Assembly (NCBI GenBank): GCA_963753285.1
Contig: CAVWBT010000001.1
Span: forward strand, 496,001-560,000
Source of the DNA: JAHEDH01 sp963753285
GTDB lineage: Bacteria > Actinomycetota > Acidimicrobiia > Spongiisociales > ZC4RG35
DNA: 64,000 bases
Reading direction: 5' to 3'
The notes beneath the pieces were generated by a model that was not told where the DNA came from, searched no databases, and saw only the letters and a list, made by a program, of their open reading frames with translations. The translations under genes were made by a program, and so were the position numbers. Below, piece after piece: positions 32,322-42,003 of the stretch (position 1 is its first letter; each line of letters begins with the position of its first letter).

Positions 32322-33190
32322 TTCAGACGACCGGCATCGTCAAGCGGTACGGCGCCACCGAGGCGCTGAAGGGGGTCGACCTGAAGGTCGAGCACGGCAG
32401 CACCTACGGCCTCGTCGGGCCGAACGGGGCCGGCAAGACGACGCTGCTGGGCATCCTGGCCGGGCTTCGCCGGCCGACCTCGGGCTCCGTCACGATCGAC
32501 GCCGATCGAAGTCGCATCGCCGTGCTGCCCGACACCCCGCGATTCGACCCCTGGCTGACTGGCCGAGAGGTGGTCGCACTCGCGCAACGTTTGACGACGG
32601 GCGCCGAGGATCGAGTGGAAGGCGTCCTGGCGGACGCAGGCCTCGCCGATGCGATGGATCGCACTGTCGGCGGCTACTCGCGTGGAATGCTCCAGCGACT
32701 CGGCGTGGCGTGCACGATCGTCGGGGAGCCCAGCTTGGTCCTGTTGGACGAGCCCGCCTCAGCGCTCGACCCACTCGGCCGGCGGGAGGTGCTCGATCTC
32801 ATCGGGCGCCTCAAGGGGTCGGCGACCATCCTGTTCTCCAGCCACATCCTCGCCGACGTCCAGGAGGTCTGTGACACGGTGGGCATCCTCGACCACGGCG
32901 ACCTCGTGTTCCAGGGCTCCGTCGAAACGCTGCTCGTCGGCCGAGCCGTTCCGCGGTATCGAGTGCGGGTCCGCCCGCCTTCGGACGCGATTGCACTCGC
33001 ACTGGAGCAGCACGACTGGGTCCAGGACGTCGAACGAAACGGCGCCGACGAGCTACGGGTGACCGTGTCCTCGCTCGACGATGCCGAGTCGAAGCTCGCC
33101 GGGGCACTCGACGCCGCCTGCGCCCGCGTCGTCTCGATCGGGCCGGAGGCCGTGACGCTCGAACAGGCCTTTCTCGAGGTGACCCAATGA
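32318..33190 (+). CDS. ABC transporter ATP-binding protein
   Basis: A 290-aa ATPase starting at GTG 32318. Walker A is GPNGAGKT, the signature GGYSRGMLQRLG, Walker B SLVLLDEPASALDP, and the H loop FSSHILADV. The C-terminal 80 residues form a DUF4162-like extension common in exporters for antibiotics or copper (NosF-type). Its partner permease starts inside its stop codon (ATGA). Confidence 0.95.
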   Translation: MIQTTGIVKRYGATEALKGVDLKVEHGSTYGLVGPNGAGKTTLLGILAGLRRPTSGSVTIDADRSRIAVLPDTPRFDPWLTGREVVALAQRLTTGAEDRVEGVLADAGLADAMDRTVGGYSRGMLQRLGVACTIVGEPSLVLLDEPASALDPLGRREVLDLIGRLKGSATILFSSHILADVQEVCDTVGILDHGDLVFQGSVETLLVGRAVPRYRVRVRPPSDAIALALEQHDWVQDVERNGADELRVTVSSLDDAESKLAGALDAACARVVSIGPEAVTLEQAFLEVTQ

Positions 33191-33945
33191 GCCTCTGGAG
33201 GCTGGAGTGGATGCGGCTGACCCGGACCAAACGGTGGATCGCGCTCGTCGGTGTCTATCTGTTCTTCGGGCTGCTCGGTCCGCTTACGGCCAGGTACCTC
33301 GGTGAGATCCTGGATCTGGCAGGTGGCGATCTCGAAGGGGCCACGATCGTGCTCCCGCCACCGGTCCCGGCCGACGGCATGGCCCAGTACGTGGGCAACG
33401 CCCTTCAGATCGGGACGCTGGTCGCGGTCGTCGTCGCAGCGGGCGCGCTGGCGTTCGACGCCATCCCAGAGATGGGCATCTTTCTGCGGACCCGCGTTTC
33501 AGACATGCGAGCCATTCTCGTGCCGCGGTTCACCGTCACGATCGCGGCCGTCGTCGGGTCGTTCGTCCTGGGCGGGCTCGCAGCCTGGTACGAGACGTGG
33601 GCACTGATCGGCGGGCTGGATGCCGGCGACGTGCTCGCCGGCCTGCTCCTCGGTTCGTTGTTCCTGGTGTTCGTCGTCGCACTGGTGGCTGCCATCGCCG
33701 GTCGGGCATCGTCGGTTCTCGGAACCGTGATGGTCTCCATCCTGATTCTGCTGATGATGCCCATCGTCGGGTTCGTCGACACCATCGGGCGCTGGCTCCC
33801 GTCCCGCCTCGGTGGAGCGTTGGCCGCGATCCCGGCAGGCACCGAGTCGTTCGCCGACTACCTGCCCGCCACCGCCGTGACGATCGTCGCAACCGTTGGC
33901 CTGCTCATGCTGGCCGTCCGATTCGCCGCCTCCCGAGAGCTCTGA
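33187..33945 (+). CDS. ABC transporter permease (ABC-2/NosY type)
   Basis: A 252-aa integral membrane protein with six predicted helices (about 17-37, 75-98, 118-140, 150-175, 180-200, 225-245). The N-terminal SLWRLEWMRLTRTKRWIALV is typical of ABC-2 permeases. It forms a complete two-gene exporter with the preceding ATPase. The exported substrate is not evident. Confidence 0.9.
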   Translation: MSLWRLEWMRLTRTKRWIALVGVYLFFGLLGPLTARYLGEILDLAGGDLEGATIVLPPPVPADGMAQYVGNALQIGTLVAVVVAAGALAFDAIPEMGIFLRTRVSDMRAILVPRFTVTIAAVVGSFVLGGLAAWYETWALIGGLDAGDVLAGLLLGSLFLVFVVALVAAIAGRASSVLGTVMVSILILLMMPIVGFVDTIGRWLPSRLGGALAAIPAGTESFADYLPATAVTIVATVGLLMLAVRFAASREL

Positions 33946-34290
33946 CCGCCGCTCATTCCGGCCCCCGGGTAGCGAGAAACCCCCCATGGCTTGCTGACGC
34001 AAGCCTGTTCCCCCTCAGGGGGAACACACAACCCGCCACACGCCCGCTCACCGTTTGTCCCCTCATCGGGTGACACCGCGCCCCGCCATACGGTCGCTCA
34101 TTGTTTGTCCCCTCTTCGGGGGACAGGGCGACGTTCGTGTCTGCAGGTGACGGCGTCGGAACGACGCTGCAGCCACAACGTCGATACCCGCCAGGGCGGC
34201 CATGGGGCGTCGTCATCGTTGTTTGGGCCGATCGATGCCCCGTGGATTGTCGACGAATTGTCAGCCCCGGTCCCGCAGATGAGTGGACGT
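33946..34290. other. Convergent intergenic region
   Basis: 345 bases between the stops of the ABC permease and the GH1 gene. It holds a hairpin (GGCTTGC-TGAC-GCAAGCC, 33988-34005) and three palindromes spaced exactly 50 bases apart (34006-34125). The remaining 160 bases show no gene. Confidence 0.75.
34006..34125. repeat. 50-base tandem repeat with three palindromes
   Basis: TGTTCCCCCT-C-AGGGGGAACA begins at 34006; related stems begin at 34056 (TGTCCCCTCATCGGGTGACA) and 34106 (TGTCCCCTCTTCGGGGGACA). The spacers between them are alike (CCGCCACACG...CGCTCACCGTT and CCGCCATACG...CGCTCATTGTT). It is a degenerate tandem repeat of a hairpin plus spacer, possibly a REP-type element and a bidirectional terminator. 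Confidence 0.8.
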
Positions 34291-35622
34291 TCAAGCCGGA
34301 GCCCGACCTCGAGTGTTGGCGATGTGGTTGCGGTACCAGGTGTAGCTGGCTTTGGGGATCCGTTCGAGGGTGTCGTAGTCGACCCGGACGACACCGAACC
34401 GCTTCGAGTATCCGAACCCCCACTCGAAGTTGTCCATCAGAGACCACACGAAGTAGCCCTTCACCGGGACACCACGATCGATCGCCTCCGAAACGGCAGC
34501 GAAGTGGCGGTCTAGGTAGGAGATCCGGTCCTGGTCGTCGACGTAGCCGCGCTCGTCCGGCTCGTCGGGGTACGCAGCTCCGCTCTCGGTGATGTAGATG
34601 CGCTCGTAGCCGTAGTCGTGCATACGCTCGAGCAGCGGGATGGTGCCTTCAGGTGCGACCATCCATCCCATCTCCGTGTACTCCGTCGGCTCGGCGACGA
34701 CCTCAGTTCGCTCTGTCTCGGCCACGGCATCCGAGCGGACGATGCGGATCGAGTAGTAGTTGAGCCCGATCAGATCGATGGGGGCGGCGATGACTTCGAG
34801 ATCGCCGGCCTGGACGACGGCCATGTCCCAGCCGTAGTCGTCGACTGCATCTCGTGGATATCCACGGCCGGAGACGGGATCGAGAAACCAGCGCCCGAAC
34901 TTCTGGTCCTCGAGATCGGCTGCGGCGTGATCGGCGGGGTGTGCGGACGCAGGCACCATGTGGTCCATGTTGAGGACGATCCCGACATCGCAGCCTGCGG
35001 CTCGGATGCGCGGCACAGCGAGCCCGTGGGCCAGCAGCAGATGGTGGGCTGCGTTGAGACCGTTCTCGACACCGGTGAGGCCCGGAGCGTGAAAGCCGGC
35101 CATGTACCCGAGGAGCGATGAGCACCACGGTTCGTTGAGGGTCATCCAATCCTCGATGCGATCACCGAGCCTGCCCACCACGACCTCGGCGTACTCGGCG
35201 AACGCTTCTGCGGTGGCGCGATCGAGCCAGCCGCCCTCGTCTTCGAGCGCTTGCGGGAGATCCCAGTGATACAGCGTGGGATACGGGGTGATGCCCACCT
35301 CGAGCAGCCCGTCGACCAGCCGGTCGTAGAAGTCGAGACCGGCTTGGTTCACGTCCCCGACTCCGTCAGGGATGACCCTCGGCCAGGCGATTGAGAACCG
35401 GTAGGCGTCGACACCGAGTTCCTTCATCAACCCGATGTCCTCGGGCCACCGGTGGTAGTGATCGCAGGCGACATCGCCGTTCTCGCCGGTCAGGATCTTC
35501 CCGGGAGTGTGCGAGAAACGATCCCAGATGGACTCACCCCGGCCACCTACGTCGACCGCCCCCTCGATCTGATACGACGCAGTGGCCACACCCCAGATGA
35601 AGTCGGCGGGGAACACGCTCAT
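34291..35622 (-). CDS. GH1 family beta-glucosidase
   Basis: A 443-aa cytoplasmic glycoside hydrolase that releases sugars from beta-glucosides. FPADFIWGVATASYQIEGA at the N-terminus is the GH1 signature, the acid/base glutamate is in WMTLNEPW, and the nucleophile glutamate is in IYITESGAAY (usually ITENG). The sugar-binding WSLMDNFEWGFGY loop is intact. Length is usual. The start ATG at 35622 is a clear family start. Confidence 0.97.
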   Translation of the reverse strand: MSVFPADFIWGVATASYQIEGAVDVGGRGESIWDRFSHTPGKILTGENGDVACDHYHRWPEDIGLMKELGVDAYRFSIAWPRVIPDGVGDVNQAGLDFYDRLVDGLLEVGITPYPTLYHWDLPQALEDEGGWLDRATAEAFAEYAEVVVGRLGDRIEDWMTLNEPWCSSLLGYMAGFHAPGLTGVENGLNAAHHLLLAHGLAVPRIRAAGCDVGIVLNMDHMVPASAHPADHAAADLEDQKFGRWFLDPVSGRGYPRDAVDDYGWDMAVVQAGDLEVIAAPIDLIGLNYYSIRIVRSDAVAETERTEVVAEPTEYTEMGWMVAPEGTIPLLERMHDYGYERIYITESGAAYPDEPDERGYVDDQDRISYLDRHFAAVSEAIDRGVPVKGYFVWSLMDNFEWGFGYSKRFGVVRVDYDTLERIPKASYTWYRNHIANTRGRAPA

Positions 35623-35693
35623 GTGGAGTGACTGATGGGCACGACGGCATCGTATCCGCTCGCAGTCCTGCGGCTCCCCATAGGCTTTGGCCG

Positions 35694-36112
35694 ATGTATC
35701 TCGAACCGACCCAGGACAGCGGCCGCGCTCTCGTCGAACGGGGCATCGATGGCCCCGTGACCATGCTGAACTTCCTCCGCTTCCGCGATGTCGCCGACTA
35801 CTCGTCTCATCCGGGACTGGCGCCGCCGACTCCGATCAGCGGACGAGAGGCCTACGACCGATACGTCGCAGAGGCCACTCCGCTACGTCGCTGCGGCTGG
35901 GAGCAAGGTGACGTTCGTCGGTGACGGCGGGCGCTATCTGATCGGACCGCCCGACGATCGGTGGGACCTGGTGATGCTGGTGCGTCATCGAGAGCGTGGA
36001 GACCTTCTTCTCGATGGCCCAGAACGACGCATACCTCGCTGTGCTCGGGCATCGCACCGCCGCAGTCGAAGACTCCCGCCTCCTCCCGATCGCCGAGCGC
36101 CCCCGATTCTGA
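35694..36112 (+). CDS. DUF1330-type small protein, two frameshifts
   Basis: The pieces MYLEPTQDSGRALVERGIDG then GPVTMLNFLRFRDVADYSSH, SKVTFVGDGGRYLIGPPDDRWD and VETFFSMAQNDAYLAVLGHR (ending LLPIAERPRF) together give about 138 aa of a DUF1330/antibiotic-biosynthesis-monooxygenase-like ferredoxin-fold protein. They lie in three frames, with shifts near 35890 and 35985. Either a decayed gene or two sequence errors. Confidence 0.7.
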
Positions 36113-36162
36113 CTGATCGACTGACGACCGGCAACGCCGAGGCGAGCTCCAGCGAGCCAGGC

Positions 36163-36648
36163 TCAATCCCGGAAGTTGGTGAACTGGACCGGATAGTCCA
36201 GCTTCATCTGCTTCACCGCTGCGATGACTCCCTGGAGATCGTCGCGCTTCTTGCCCGTGACGCGCAGTTGGTCGCCCTGGATCTGAACCTGCACCTTCAG
36301 CTTCAGATCGCGGATCTCTTTCGAGAGCGCCTTCCCGGCCTCGGACTCGATGCCCTGGTTGAGGGTGAACACCGCTTTGGATCGCGCTCCTCCGACGGGT
36401 TTGATCTCTCCCCCGGAGATGGCCTTGACGTCGACGTCGCGCCTGACGAGTCGGGTCTTCAGCACCTCGATCGCCGCCTCGACCCTGCCCGGCGAATCGG
36501 ACTCGATCGAGATCTCGCTCTCGGAGAACCGGATCTCGGTGTCGGTGCCCTTGAAGTCGTACCGGTTTCCGACTTCCCGCATCGTCTGGTCCACGGCGTT
36601 GGTGACTTCCTGTCGATCCACTTCTGACACGATGTCAAACGTCGGCAT
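36163..36648 (-). CDS. YajQ family nucleotide-binding protein
   Basis: A 161-aa protein starting MPTFDIVSEVDRQEVTNAVD, the diagnostic YajQ N-terminus, with NRYDFKGTDTEI, ALSKEIRDLKLKVQVQIQGD and PVQFTNFRD. The family has two ferredoxin-like folds and some members bind cyclic di-GMP; others bind tRNA or GTP. Single gene. Confidence 0.97.
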   Translation of the reverse strand: MPTFDIVSEVDRQEVTNAVDQTMREVGNRYDFKGTDTEIRFSESEISIESDSPGRVEAAIEVLKTRLVRRDVDVKAISGGEIKPVGGARSKAVFTLNQGIESEAGKALSKEIRDLKLKVQVQIQGDQLRVTGKKRDDLQGVIAAVKQMKLDYPVQFTNFRD

Positions 36649-36729
36649 CGCGTGTCCTCCTTGCGGCTGCGGGGATGCGGCCGCCTCGATCGCTTCTCGG
36701 GCCACACTATCTCGATTCGGATCGTGACC

Positions 36730-37140
36730 TCAGCCGGCGTTCGCGGCGGTCCAGCGATTGATCGTGACCACCTCACACGAAGTCATGGTGGTGGCCGCAT
36801 CCCCCAGCCAGGCATTCGCATCGAACGTCGCCGTCTCCGCCGAATCGATGTCACGGATCCAGGCGCTCTTGTCACCGATACGAACGTCGCCCGCGTAGAA
36901 GCCGATCACCACCTCGTAGCTGCTGGTCCCCGTTGCTCCGTTACGGACCTGCCCTGCACCCGTGACCCATCCCCACTCGCCGACCGAGCAGTCCACTTGC
37001 CCCACCAGGTCCCGCTGTGGGGGTGCCTCCTCGGATGGGGTGTTGGAACCGATGCCGTCGACTTCGGACCGTTCGCATGCTCCCAGCAACGTCGCCAGAA
37101 CGATCAGAACAATCACTCCGCTGCGTCTCATGTCCATCAT
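36730..37140 (-). CDS. Small lipoprotein
   Basis: About 136 aa, with a signal peptide and lipobox LATLLGAC. Several in-frame ATGs (37164, 37140, 37137, 37131) are possible; I used 37140, but 37131 also leaves a normal signal. The mature part resembles an FxLYD-type immunoglobulin-like domain (SSYEVVIGFYAGDVRIGD, SAWIRDIDSAETATFDA) with two cysteines. Function unknown. Confidence 0.75.
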   Translation of the reverse strand: MMDMRRSGVIVLIVLATLLGACERSEVDGIGSNTPSEEAPPQRDLVGQVDCSVGEWGWVTGAGQVRNGATGTSSYEVVIGFYAGDVRIGDKSAWIRDIDSAETATFDANAWLGDAATTMTSCEVVTINRWTAANAG

Positions 37141-37249
37141 GCGAACACGGTATGGGGCCGACATGAGCAGACTCCGTGATCGAGATGAGCGACAGATGAG
37201 AAGGAAGCTTCGTTGCTAGCGTCGGCAGCACCGACCTGAGTGGAGCCCA

Positions 37250-38035
37250 ATGAACGTCAAGGATCAGCTCGTCTTCGTGACCGGGGGCGGCAGCGGCATC
37301 GGCGAGGCGCTGAGCCGCAGGTTTGCCGCCGAAGGGGCGGCCACGGTCGTGGTGACCGACCTCGACGGCGGAGCGGCCGAGCGCGTGGCCGCCGACATCG
37401 GAGGGGTTGGGCTCCAGCTGGACGTCAGCGACGAGTCGGCGGTGACCGACTCGATCGAGTCGATCGAATCGGATCACGGGCCGATCGGGCTGCTGGTCAA
37501 CAACGCCGGGATCGCCACAGGCGGCTCGGTCGACGTGCCCACCGCTCTGTGGCAGAAGACGTGGGACGTCAACGTGATGGCACACGTCTACGCGATCCGT
37601 GCGGCGCTCCCGGGCATGCTGGCGCACGGTTCGGGGTACATCCTCTCGACAGTGTCTGCTGCGGGACTGCTCACGAACATCGGTGCGGCACCGTACGCCG
37701 TGACGAAGCACGCTGCACTGGCTCTGGCCGAGTGGGTCTCGATGACGTATGGCAAGCAGGGCATCGGGGTCTCGGCGCTTTGCCCCCAGTTCGTCGACAC
37801 GCCGATGCTGGACCTGTTCGGAGAGTCCGCCAGCCAGGAGTGGGTCAGGAGCATCGCGATCACTACCGAGGATGTCGCCGACGCCGTCATCGATGGGCTG
37901 GCCTCCGAGCGGTTCCTGATCCTGCCGCACCCCGAGGTGGAGACGTTCTTCCAGAACAAGGCCAACGACTACGACCGCTGGCTGGGCGGGATGCGCAAGC
38001 TCAACGAACAGCTCAACAACCCCGAGTTCGGCTGA
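37250..38035 (+). CDS. Short-chain dehydrogenase/reductase
   Basis: A 261-aa NAD(P)-dependent oxidoreductase with the Rossmann motif VTGGGSGIGEAL, the NNAG motif (VNNAGIA), and the catalytic Ser/Tyr-x3-Lys (STVSAAG ... YAVTKHA). An acidic residue after the second strand (VVTDLDGG) suggests NAD preference. Substrate unknown. The ATG at 37250 gives a normal family start. It converges on the SARP-ATPase gene with one base between stops. Confidence 0.93.
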   Translation: MNVKDQLVFVTGGGSGIGEALSRRFAAEGAATVVVTDLDGGAAERVAADIGGVGLQLDVSDESAVTDSIESIESDHGPIGLLVNNAGIATGGSVDVPTALWQKTWDVNVMAHVYAIRAALPGMLAHGSGYILSTVSAAGLLTNIGAAPYAVTKHAALALAEWVSMTYGKQGIGVSALCPQFVDTPMLDLFGESASQEWVRSIAITTEDVADAVIDGLASERFLILPHPEVETFFQNKANDYDRWLGGMRKLNEQLNNPEFG

Positions 38036-38036
38036 G

Positions 38037-40823
38037 TCACCACTCCTTGAGGAGCCAGACCTCGGGCTCGTAGGAGCCGGGCTCGACACCGATCTCGGCG
38101 AAGATCGTGACCGCCGTCTTGAGTTCGCCCATCGCCGCTTCCTCGTCACCGATCGTGTGGAGCATGTCGGCCAGGGTGTCGTGGAGCGCCGCGATCCGGT
38201 GCCGATCGCCTGACAACTGCGCCTGCTCGAGTGCTTCCCTCGCTCGAGCGATCGCGCCGGACGCATCCCCGGCGGCCGCCAGCGCGAGCGCAGAGTTGTT
38301 GAGCACGGCGGCCCGCACGGCGGGAACGGTCGCGAGCGCCAGACCCCGGGCATAGTGCGACGCCCGATCGGATTCATCCTCTGAGAGCAGCCCGGCCAGG
38401 TTGTGTGCGAGCGCCTCGGCATCGGGGTCGGCGGCGACATGTGCGGACTCCAGTGCCTGGACCGCCAGCGACCGAGCGGCCTGCGTATTGCCTCGCCGCT
38501 GCTCGACGAATGCGAGGTTGGCTGCGACTCGAGACCGGAGAGCCGGGTCATCGGCGGTCGCGAGCGCCTCTTCGAACGAGACGGCGGCGACATCCCAGCG
38601 GCGCAGTCGCCGGTACACCTCGCCGATCGAGTTCGCGATGACGGATGCGTCCTGGGCTTCGACCGTTGTTCGAGCAGTCTCGTAGGCGGCGAGCGCTGCT
38701 CCGTAGTCGCCCGTGAGAGTGCGGAGGCCTCCCAGTCTCGACAAGACCGAAGCCCGATCGGGGTGGCCGAGTGCGAGAGCGTTCTCGAGATGGCGGATCG
38801 CATCCTCGAACGCGAACACCTCTGCTGCGAGGTCGCCCGCACGCTCAGAGAGCTCGGCGGCGGCCGCATCGTTTCCCGCAGCCCGGTGGTGACCGGCGGC
38901 CATTGCCATCGAACGATGGTCGGCGACGGCTCCCGGACGCGACGAGAAGTGCTCGGCTGCTCGACGATGGAGCAGGCGGCGTCGATTCAAGCCCGTGTCC
39001 TCGTAGGCGACCTCTCTCACTTGCTCGTGGACGAACTCGACGACGCCATCTCCACGCTCTCGCAACATCGACCGGCGAATGAGCTCGTCGAGGCCCGTGA
39101 CGATCTCGTCCTCGCTTCGGCCAGAGACATCCCGGATCGCTTCGATGTCCGCCGAAGCGCCGATGACCGACGCGGCCGTGAGGACCTGACGGGCAGCGGC
39201 ATCGACTTCTGCGAGCCGACCCAGGACGAGCCGCCGGACCGCATGTGGGATCTCGGTCAGGCCGTTGCGCGCCGAGTCGAGGTACTCGATCACGAAGAAC
39301 GGCAGACCCCGCGTCCGCTCGTAGACACTGTCGACGTCGAGCCCTGAGATGCCGGACGCCCGGACCAGCTCGGCGACGGAATCGCGATCGAGTCGTTCGA
39401 GCCGGATGATGTCGGCGTCCGACGAGAGATCCTCGACCAGGACCGATACGGGATGATCGACTGGCGTGTCCTCCGGTCGCCTGGTCAGAATCATGACCAC
39501 TCCCAGGCGCTCGAGGCGGTGGGCGATGTATCCGATGAGCTCCAATGTGGCGCCGTCGAGCCAGTGGATGTTGTCGATCACCAATGTCACGGACTCGCCC
39601 AGATCGGCGATGGCCTGCGAAAGCGCGTCGAGGAACCTCGTCCGCGCAGCACCGTCCGAGGGATCGACCGGGGTCGTTTCGCCAAGGGACGGCAGCAGCC
39701 TCGCCAACTCCCCCCGCACGCCAGACGGCAGCACCTCGATCCTGGCGCGGGTAACCGGCGCTTCGAGAGCTGTCGACAGCATCGACTGGATCGGTCCGTA
39801 GGCGACTGCGCTCTCGCTCCGGTGAGCCGCTCCGATCACCAGCGTGACGGCGGAACGCTCCATCTGATCCGCCAGCGCCTCGATCAGGCGCGTCTTGCCG
39901 ACGCCGAGCTCGCCTTCCAGGATCACGAGACCGTGGTGGGCGTCCACGGCTGAGAGCAGCCGACCGAGCGGTTCGCTTCGACCCACCAGCGGGTAGCCGA
40001 TCACGTTTGGCAGCTCGGCGACTTCATGCCGTCGCGGCGCCGCGGGTGCCCGCGGAAGATCCTCTTCGGCGATCGCCTCGTACAGTTCGGTCGTCTCCTC
40101 GAGTGGTTCCACCCCGAGTTCGCGATCGAGCACAGCGACACAGGAGCGGTAGGCGTCTATCGCCCCCGATCGGTCACCGGACCAGGCATGGAGGAGCATG
40201 TTCGTACGGTGCGCACGCTCGTGAAGGGGATCGGTCTCCAGCCAGCGTCGAGCGGCTTCGATCGCCTCTCCGTAGCGGCCCTGCGACGCATACGCCGTTG
40301 CGAGCCGCTCGTACAGCGATGAGACTCGCCGCCGGACGTGCTCGGCCTGGGCGATCATCCAGTCGTCGAACTCCGGACAGCCTCGGAGCGCGAATCCCTC
40401 CATGAAGTCCCCCCTGATGGCGCCGGCCGGTCCGGCAAGCGAGTCGATGCATCGGGTGCACCCGTCACTCGGTTCATGGCCGTGGGTCTCGGCAACCGCG
40501 GTCAGAAGGTCCACCACGTCGACGCGAACACCGGCGGCGCGTATGAGGGCAACCGCCGATCGGTCGGCATCGACCCATCGGTCTCCCAGCCCTGTACGGA
40601 GTGCTGAAAGCGTCCGCCGAAGCGTCCCCCGGGCTCGATCAGGGTCGGAGTCCGGCCAGAAGAGATCGCCGAGGTGGTCCCGGGACTGTGGCTTCTCGGT
40701 CAGCGCGAGGTAGGCAAGGAGCGCTACGGCCTTCTTGGTGTCCACTGCGATCGGTCGGCCGTCGACCAACACGTCGACCGGGCCGAGCAGGCGGATGTCC
40801 AAACGTGACGAGATCGAAGCCAT
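38037..40823 (-). CDS. SARP/AfsR-type regulator with ATPase and TPR domains
   Basis: A 928-aa transcriptional regulator. Residues 8-95 form an OmpR-like DNA-binding domain (IRLLGPVDVLVDGRPIAVDT, KKAVALLAYLAL). Residues about 100-255 form the bacterial transcriptional activation domain (BTAD). An AAA-type ATPase begins with P-loop GELGVGKT (304-311), with Walker B LVIDNIHWLD. The C-terminal third holds TPR-like repeats. It is the AfsR/MalT-type layout, in which ATP binding and protein contacts control activation. The ATG at 40823 gives a normal SARP N-terminus. Confidence 0.93.
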   Translation of the reverse strand: MASISSRLDIRLLGPVDVLVDGRPIAVDTKKAVALLAYLALTEKPQSRDHLGDLFWPDSDPDRARGTLRRTLSALRTGLGDRWVDADRSAVALIRAAGVRVDVVDLLTAVAETHGHEPSDGCTRCIDSLAGPAGAIRGDFMEGFALRGCPEFDDWMIAQAEHVRRRVSSLYERLATAYASQGRYGEAIEAARRWLETDPLHERAHRTNMLLHAWSGDRSGAIDAYRSCVAVLDRELGVEPLEETTELYEAIAEEDLPRAPAAPRRHEVAELPNVIGYPLVGRSEPLGRLLSAVDAHHGLVILEGELGVGKTRLIEALADQMERSAVTLVIGAAHRSESAVAYGPIQSMLSTALEAPVTRARIEVLPSGVRGELARLLPSLGETTPVDPSDGAARTRFLDALSQAIADLGESVTLVIDNIHWLDGATLELIGYIAHRLERLGVVMILTRRPEDTPVDHPVSVLVEDLSSDADIIRLERLDRDSVAELVRASGISGLDVDSVYERTRGLPFFVIEYLDSARNGLTEIPHAVRRLVLGRLAEVDAAARQVLTAASVIGASADIEAIRDVSGRSEDEIVTGLDELIRRSMLRERGDGVVEFVHEQVREVAYEDTGLNRRRLLHRRAAEHFSSRPGAVADHRSMAMAAGHHRAAGNDAAAAELSERAGDLAAEVFAFEDAIRHLENALALGHPDRASVLSRLGGLRTLTGDYGAALAAYETARTTVEAQDASVIANSIGEVYRRLRRWDVAAVSFEEALATADDPALRSRVAANLAFVEQRRGNTQAARSLAVQALESAHVAADPDAEALAHNLAGLLSEDESDRASHYARGLALATVPAVRAAVLNNSALALAAAGDASGAIARAREALEQAQLSGDRHRIAALHDTLADMLHTIGDEEAAMGELKTAVTIFAEIGVEPGSYEPEVWLLKEW

Positions 40824-40904
40824 GGGAAGATCCGTAACGATATCGCCCGTAACGATCGCGTGACGCCGAGGTCGGATGGTCTCTTCGAACGAGAGGAGCA
40901 GTCC

Positions 40905-41666
40905 ATGACATCGACGTTGCAGACGACCGGAGCCGAGACAGGCAAGGCGAGGGTGACGGCGGCACGAGTGATCGCAGGCGTCGCCGGCCTCGCCCTGTTG
41001 TTCGTCCTTTTCCAATTACTGGTGGCACTCTTCTCTGAAGAGATCGCCTCTCACCGCACCCATCTGTCGAGCCTTCTGGTCTGGGCGGTGACCCTGGTGG
41101 TCGCCGGTCTGGTCGCCGTTGCCATCCGGCCGGCACTTGCCCCCGGGGCGCTGAGGATCGCGATCGTTGCGATGGCCACAGAGACTGTTGTGACGGTCGC
41201 GACCGCGCGCTTCGATCCTTTCCCCTTGGTCGTGCTCGGCGTCGTGGCCATCATTGGTCTGATTGGCGGCTTCGGCGTGTGGCGCGGGCCGTGGCTCGCG
41301 AAGAGTCCGCTCTTGGTGCTCCCCGGCCTGATGGTGGTCGGGTCCGCATCGTACGTCTGGGAGCAGTTCGGACTGCAGATCAATGGCTCTCCATTGGACG
41401 AGCACGTAGAAGGTGGCCACTACGCGGGCATGGTGACCGTGTTGGTATCGGTTGCGCTTGTCGGGATGTTGGCCTCGGCTCAAGTTCGTGGTCGCTACTT
41501 CGCCGCAACGATGGCGGGCCTCGCAGCCATGTTGCTCGGGATCGGATCGATGATCACCGGCCAGGTTTCGTCGTTCGGGCTCACAGGCGAGTTGGGGCTC
41601 ATCGTCGGGGGGCTGATCTTCATCGGACAGGCTCAGACGCACCGCCTGACAAACGAGGCGATTTGA
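40905..41666 (+). CDS. Integral membrane protein
   Basis: A 253-aa protein with seven predicted helices. GGAG lies eight bases before the ATG at 40905. It is divergent from the SARP-ATPase gene. A conserved-looking polar loop, YVWEQFGLQINGSPLDEHVE, lies between helices 4 and 5. No family was recognised. Confidence 0.8.
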   Translation: MTSTLQTTGAETGKARVTAARVIAGVAGLALLFVLFQLLVALFSEEIASHRTHLSSLLVWAVTLVVAGLVAVAIRPALAPGALRIAIVAMATETVVTVATARFDPFPLVVLGVVAIIGLIGGFGVWRGPWLAKSPLLVLPGLMVVGSASYVWEQFGLQINGSPLDEHVEGGHYAGMVTVLVSVALVGMLASAQVRGRYFAATMAGLAAMLLGIGSMITGQVSSFGLTGELGLIVGGLIFIGQAQTHRLTNEAI

Positions 41667-41694
41667 CCGGCACCGTGGCTCGCATGAGACGACG

Positions 41695-41973
41695 ATGACC
41701 GGCGTGACCAACGCCACCGAGCGAAGTGAGCGACCTCAGCCGCTTCGCCGCGCCCGAGTGATTGCCCCGGCCCGTGTCCGCGATGACGACCGCTCTTTCG
41801 CTCGCCCGACCCTGAGGTCTGCAACCATCGACAACTTCGAAGCCGCGTGTCATCTCGACTCGATCGGGCGGAGGGTCCGCACCGAGGCGGACCCTTCCAC
41901 TCTCGAGGATCTTCACCAGAAACCGGTAGCGACCACCGTCGCGCCGGACAGCGTCGGGCGGCGGCTCGCATGA
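41695..41973 (+). pseudogene. Array copy 1: C-terminal remnant of a membrane sensor gene
   Basis: The end of this frame, LDSIGRRVRTEADPSTLEDL then ATTVAPDSVGRRLA, aligns with the C-terminal end of the following paralogs (for example GERLRSETDLASIETHLRQL and AETIAPDRSALWIRG). The membrane domain is absent. It looks like the eroded tail of a first array copy. Confidence 0.5.
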
Positions 41974-42003
41974 CGATTTCTGGATGGAAGACGAGAGGCG
42001 CGA

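Noticed and set aside
34006..34125. Possible CRISPR array
   Set aside because: The units contain palindromes and the spacers are themselves similar; no cas gene is near and only three copies exist.
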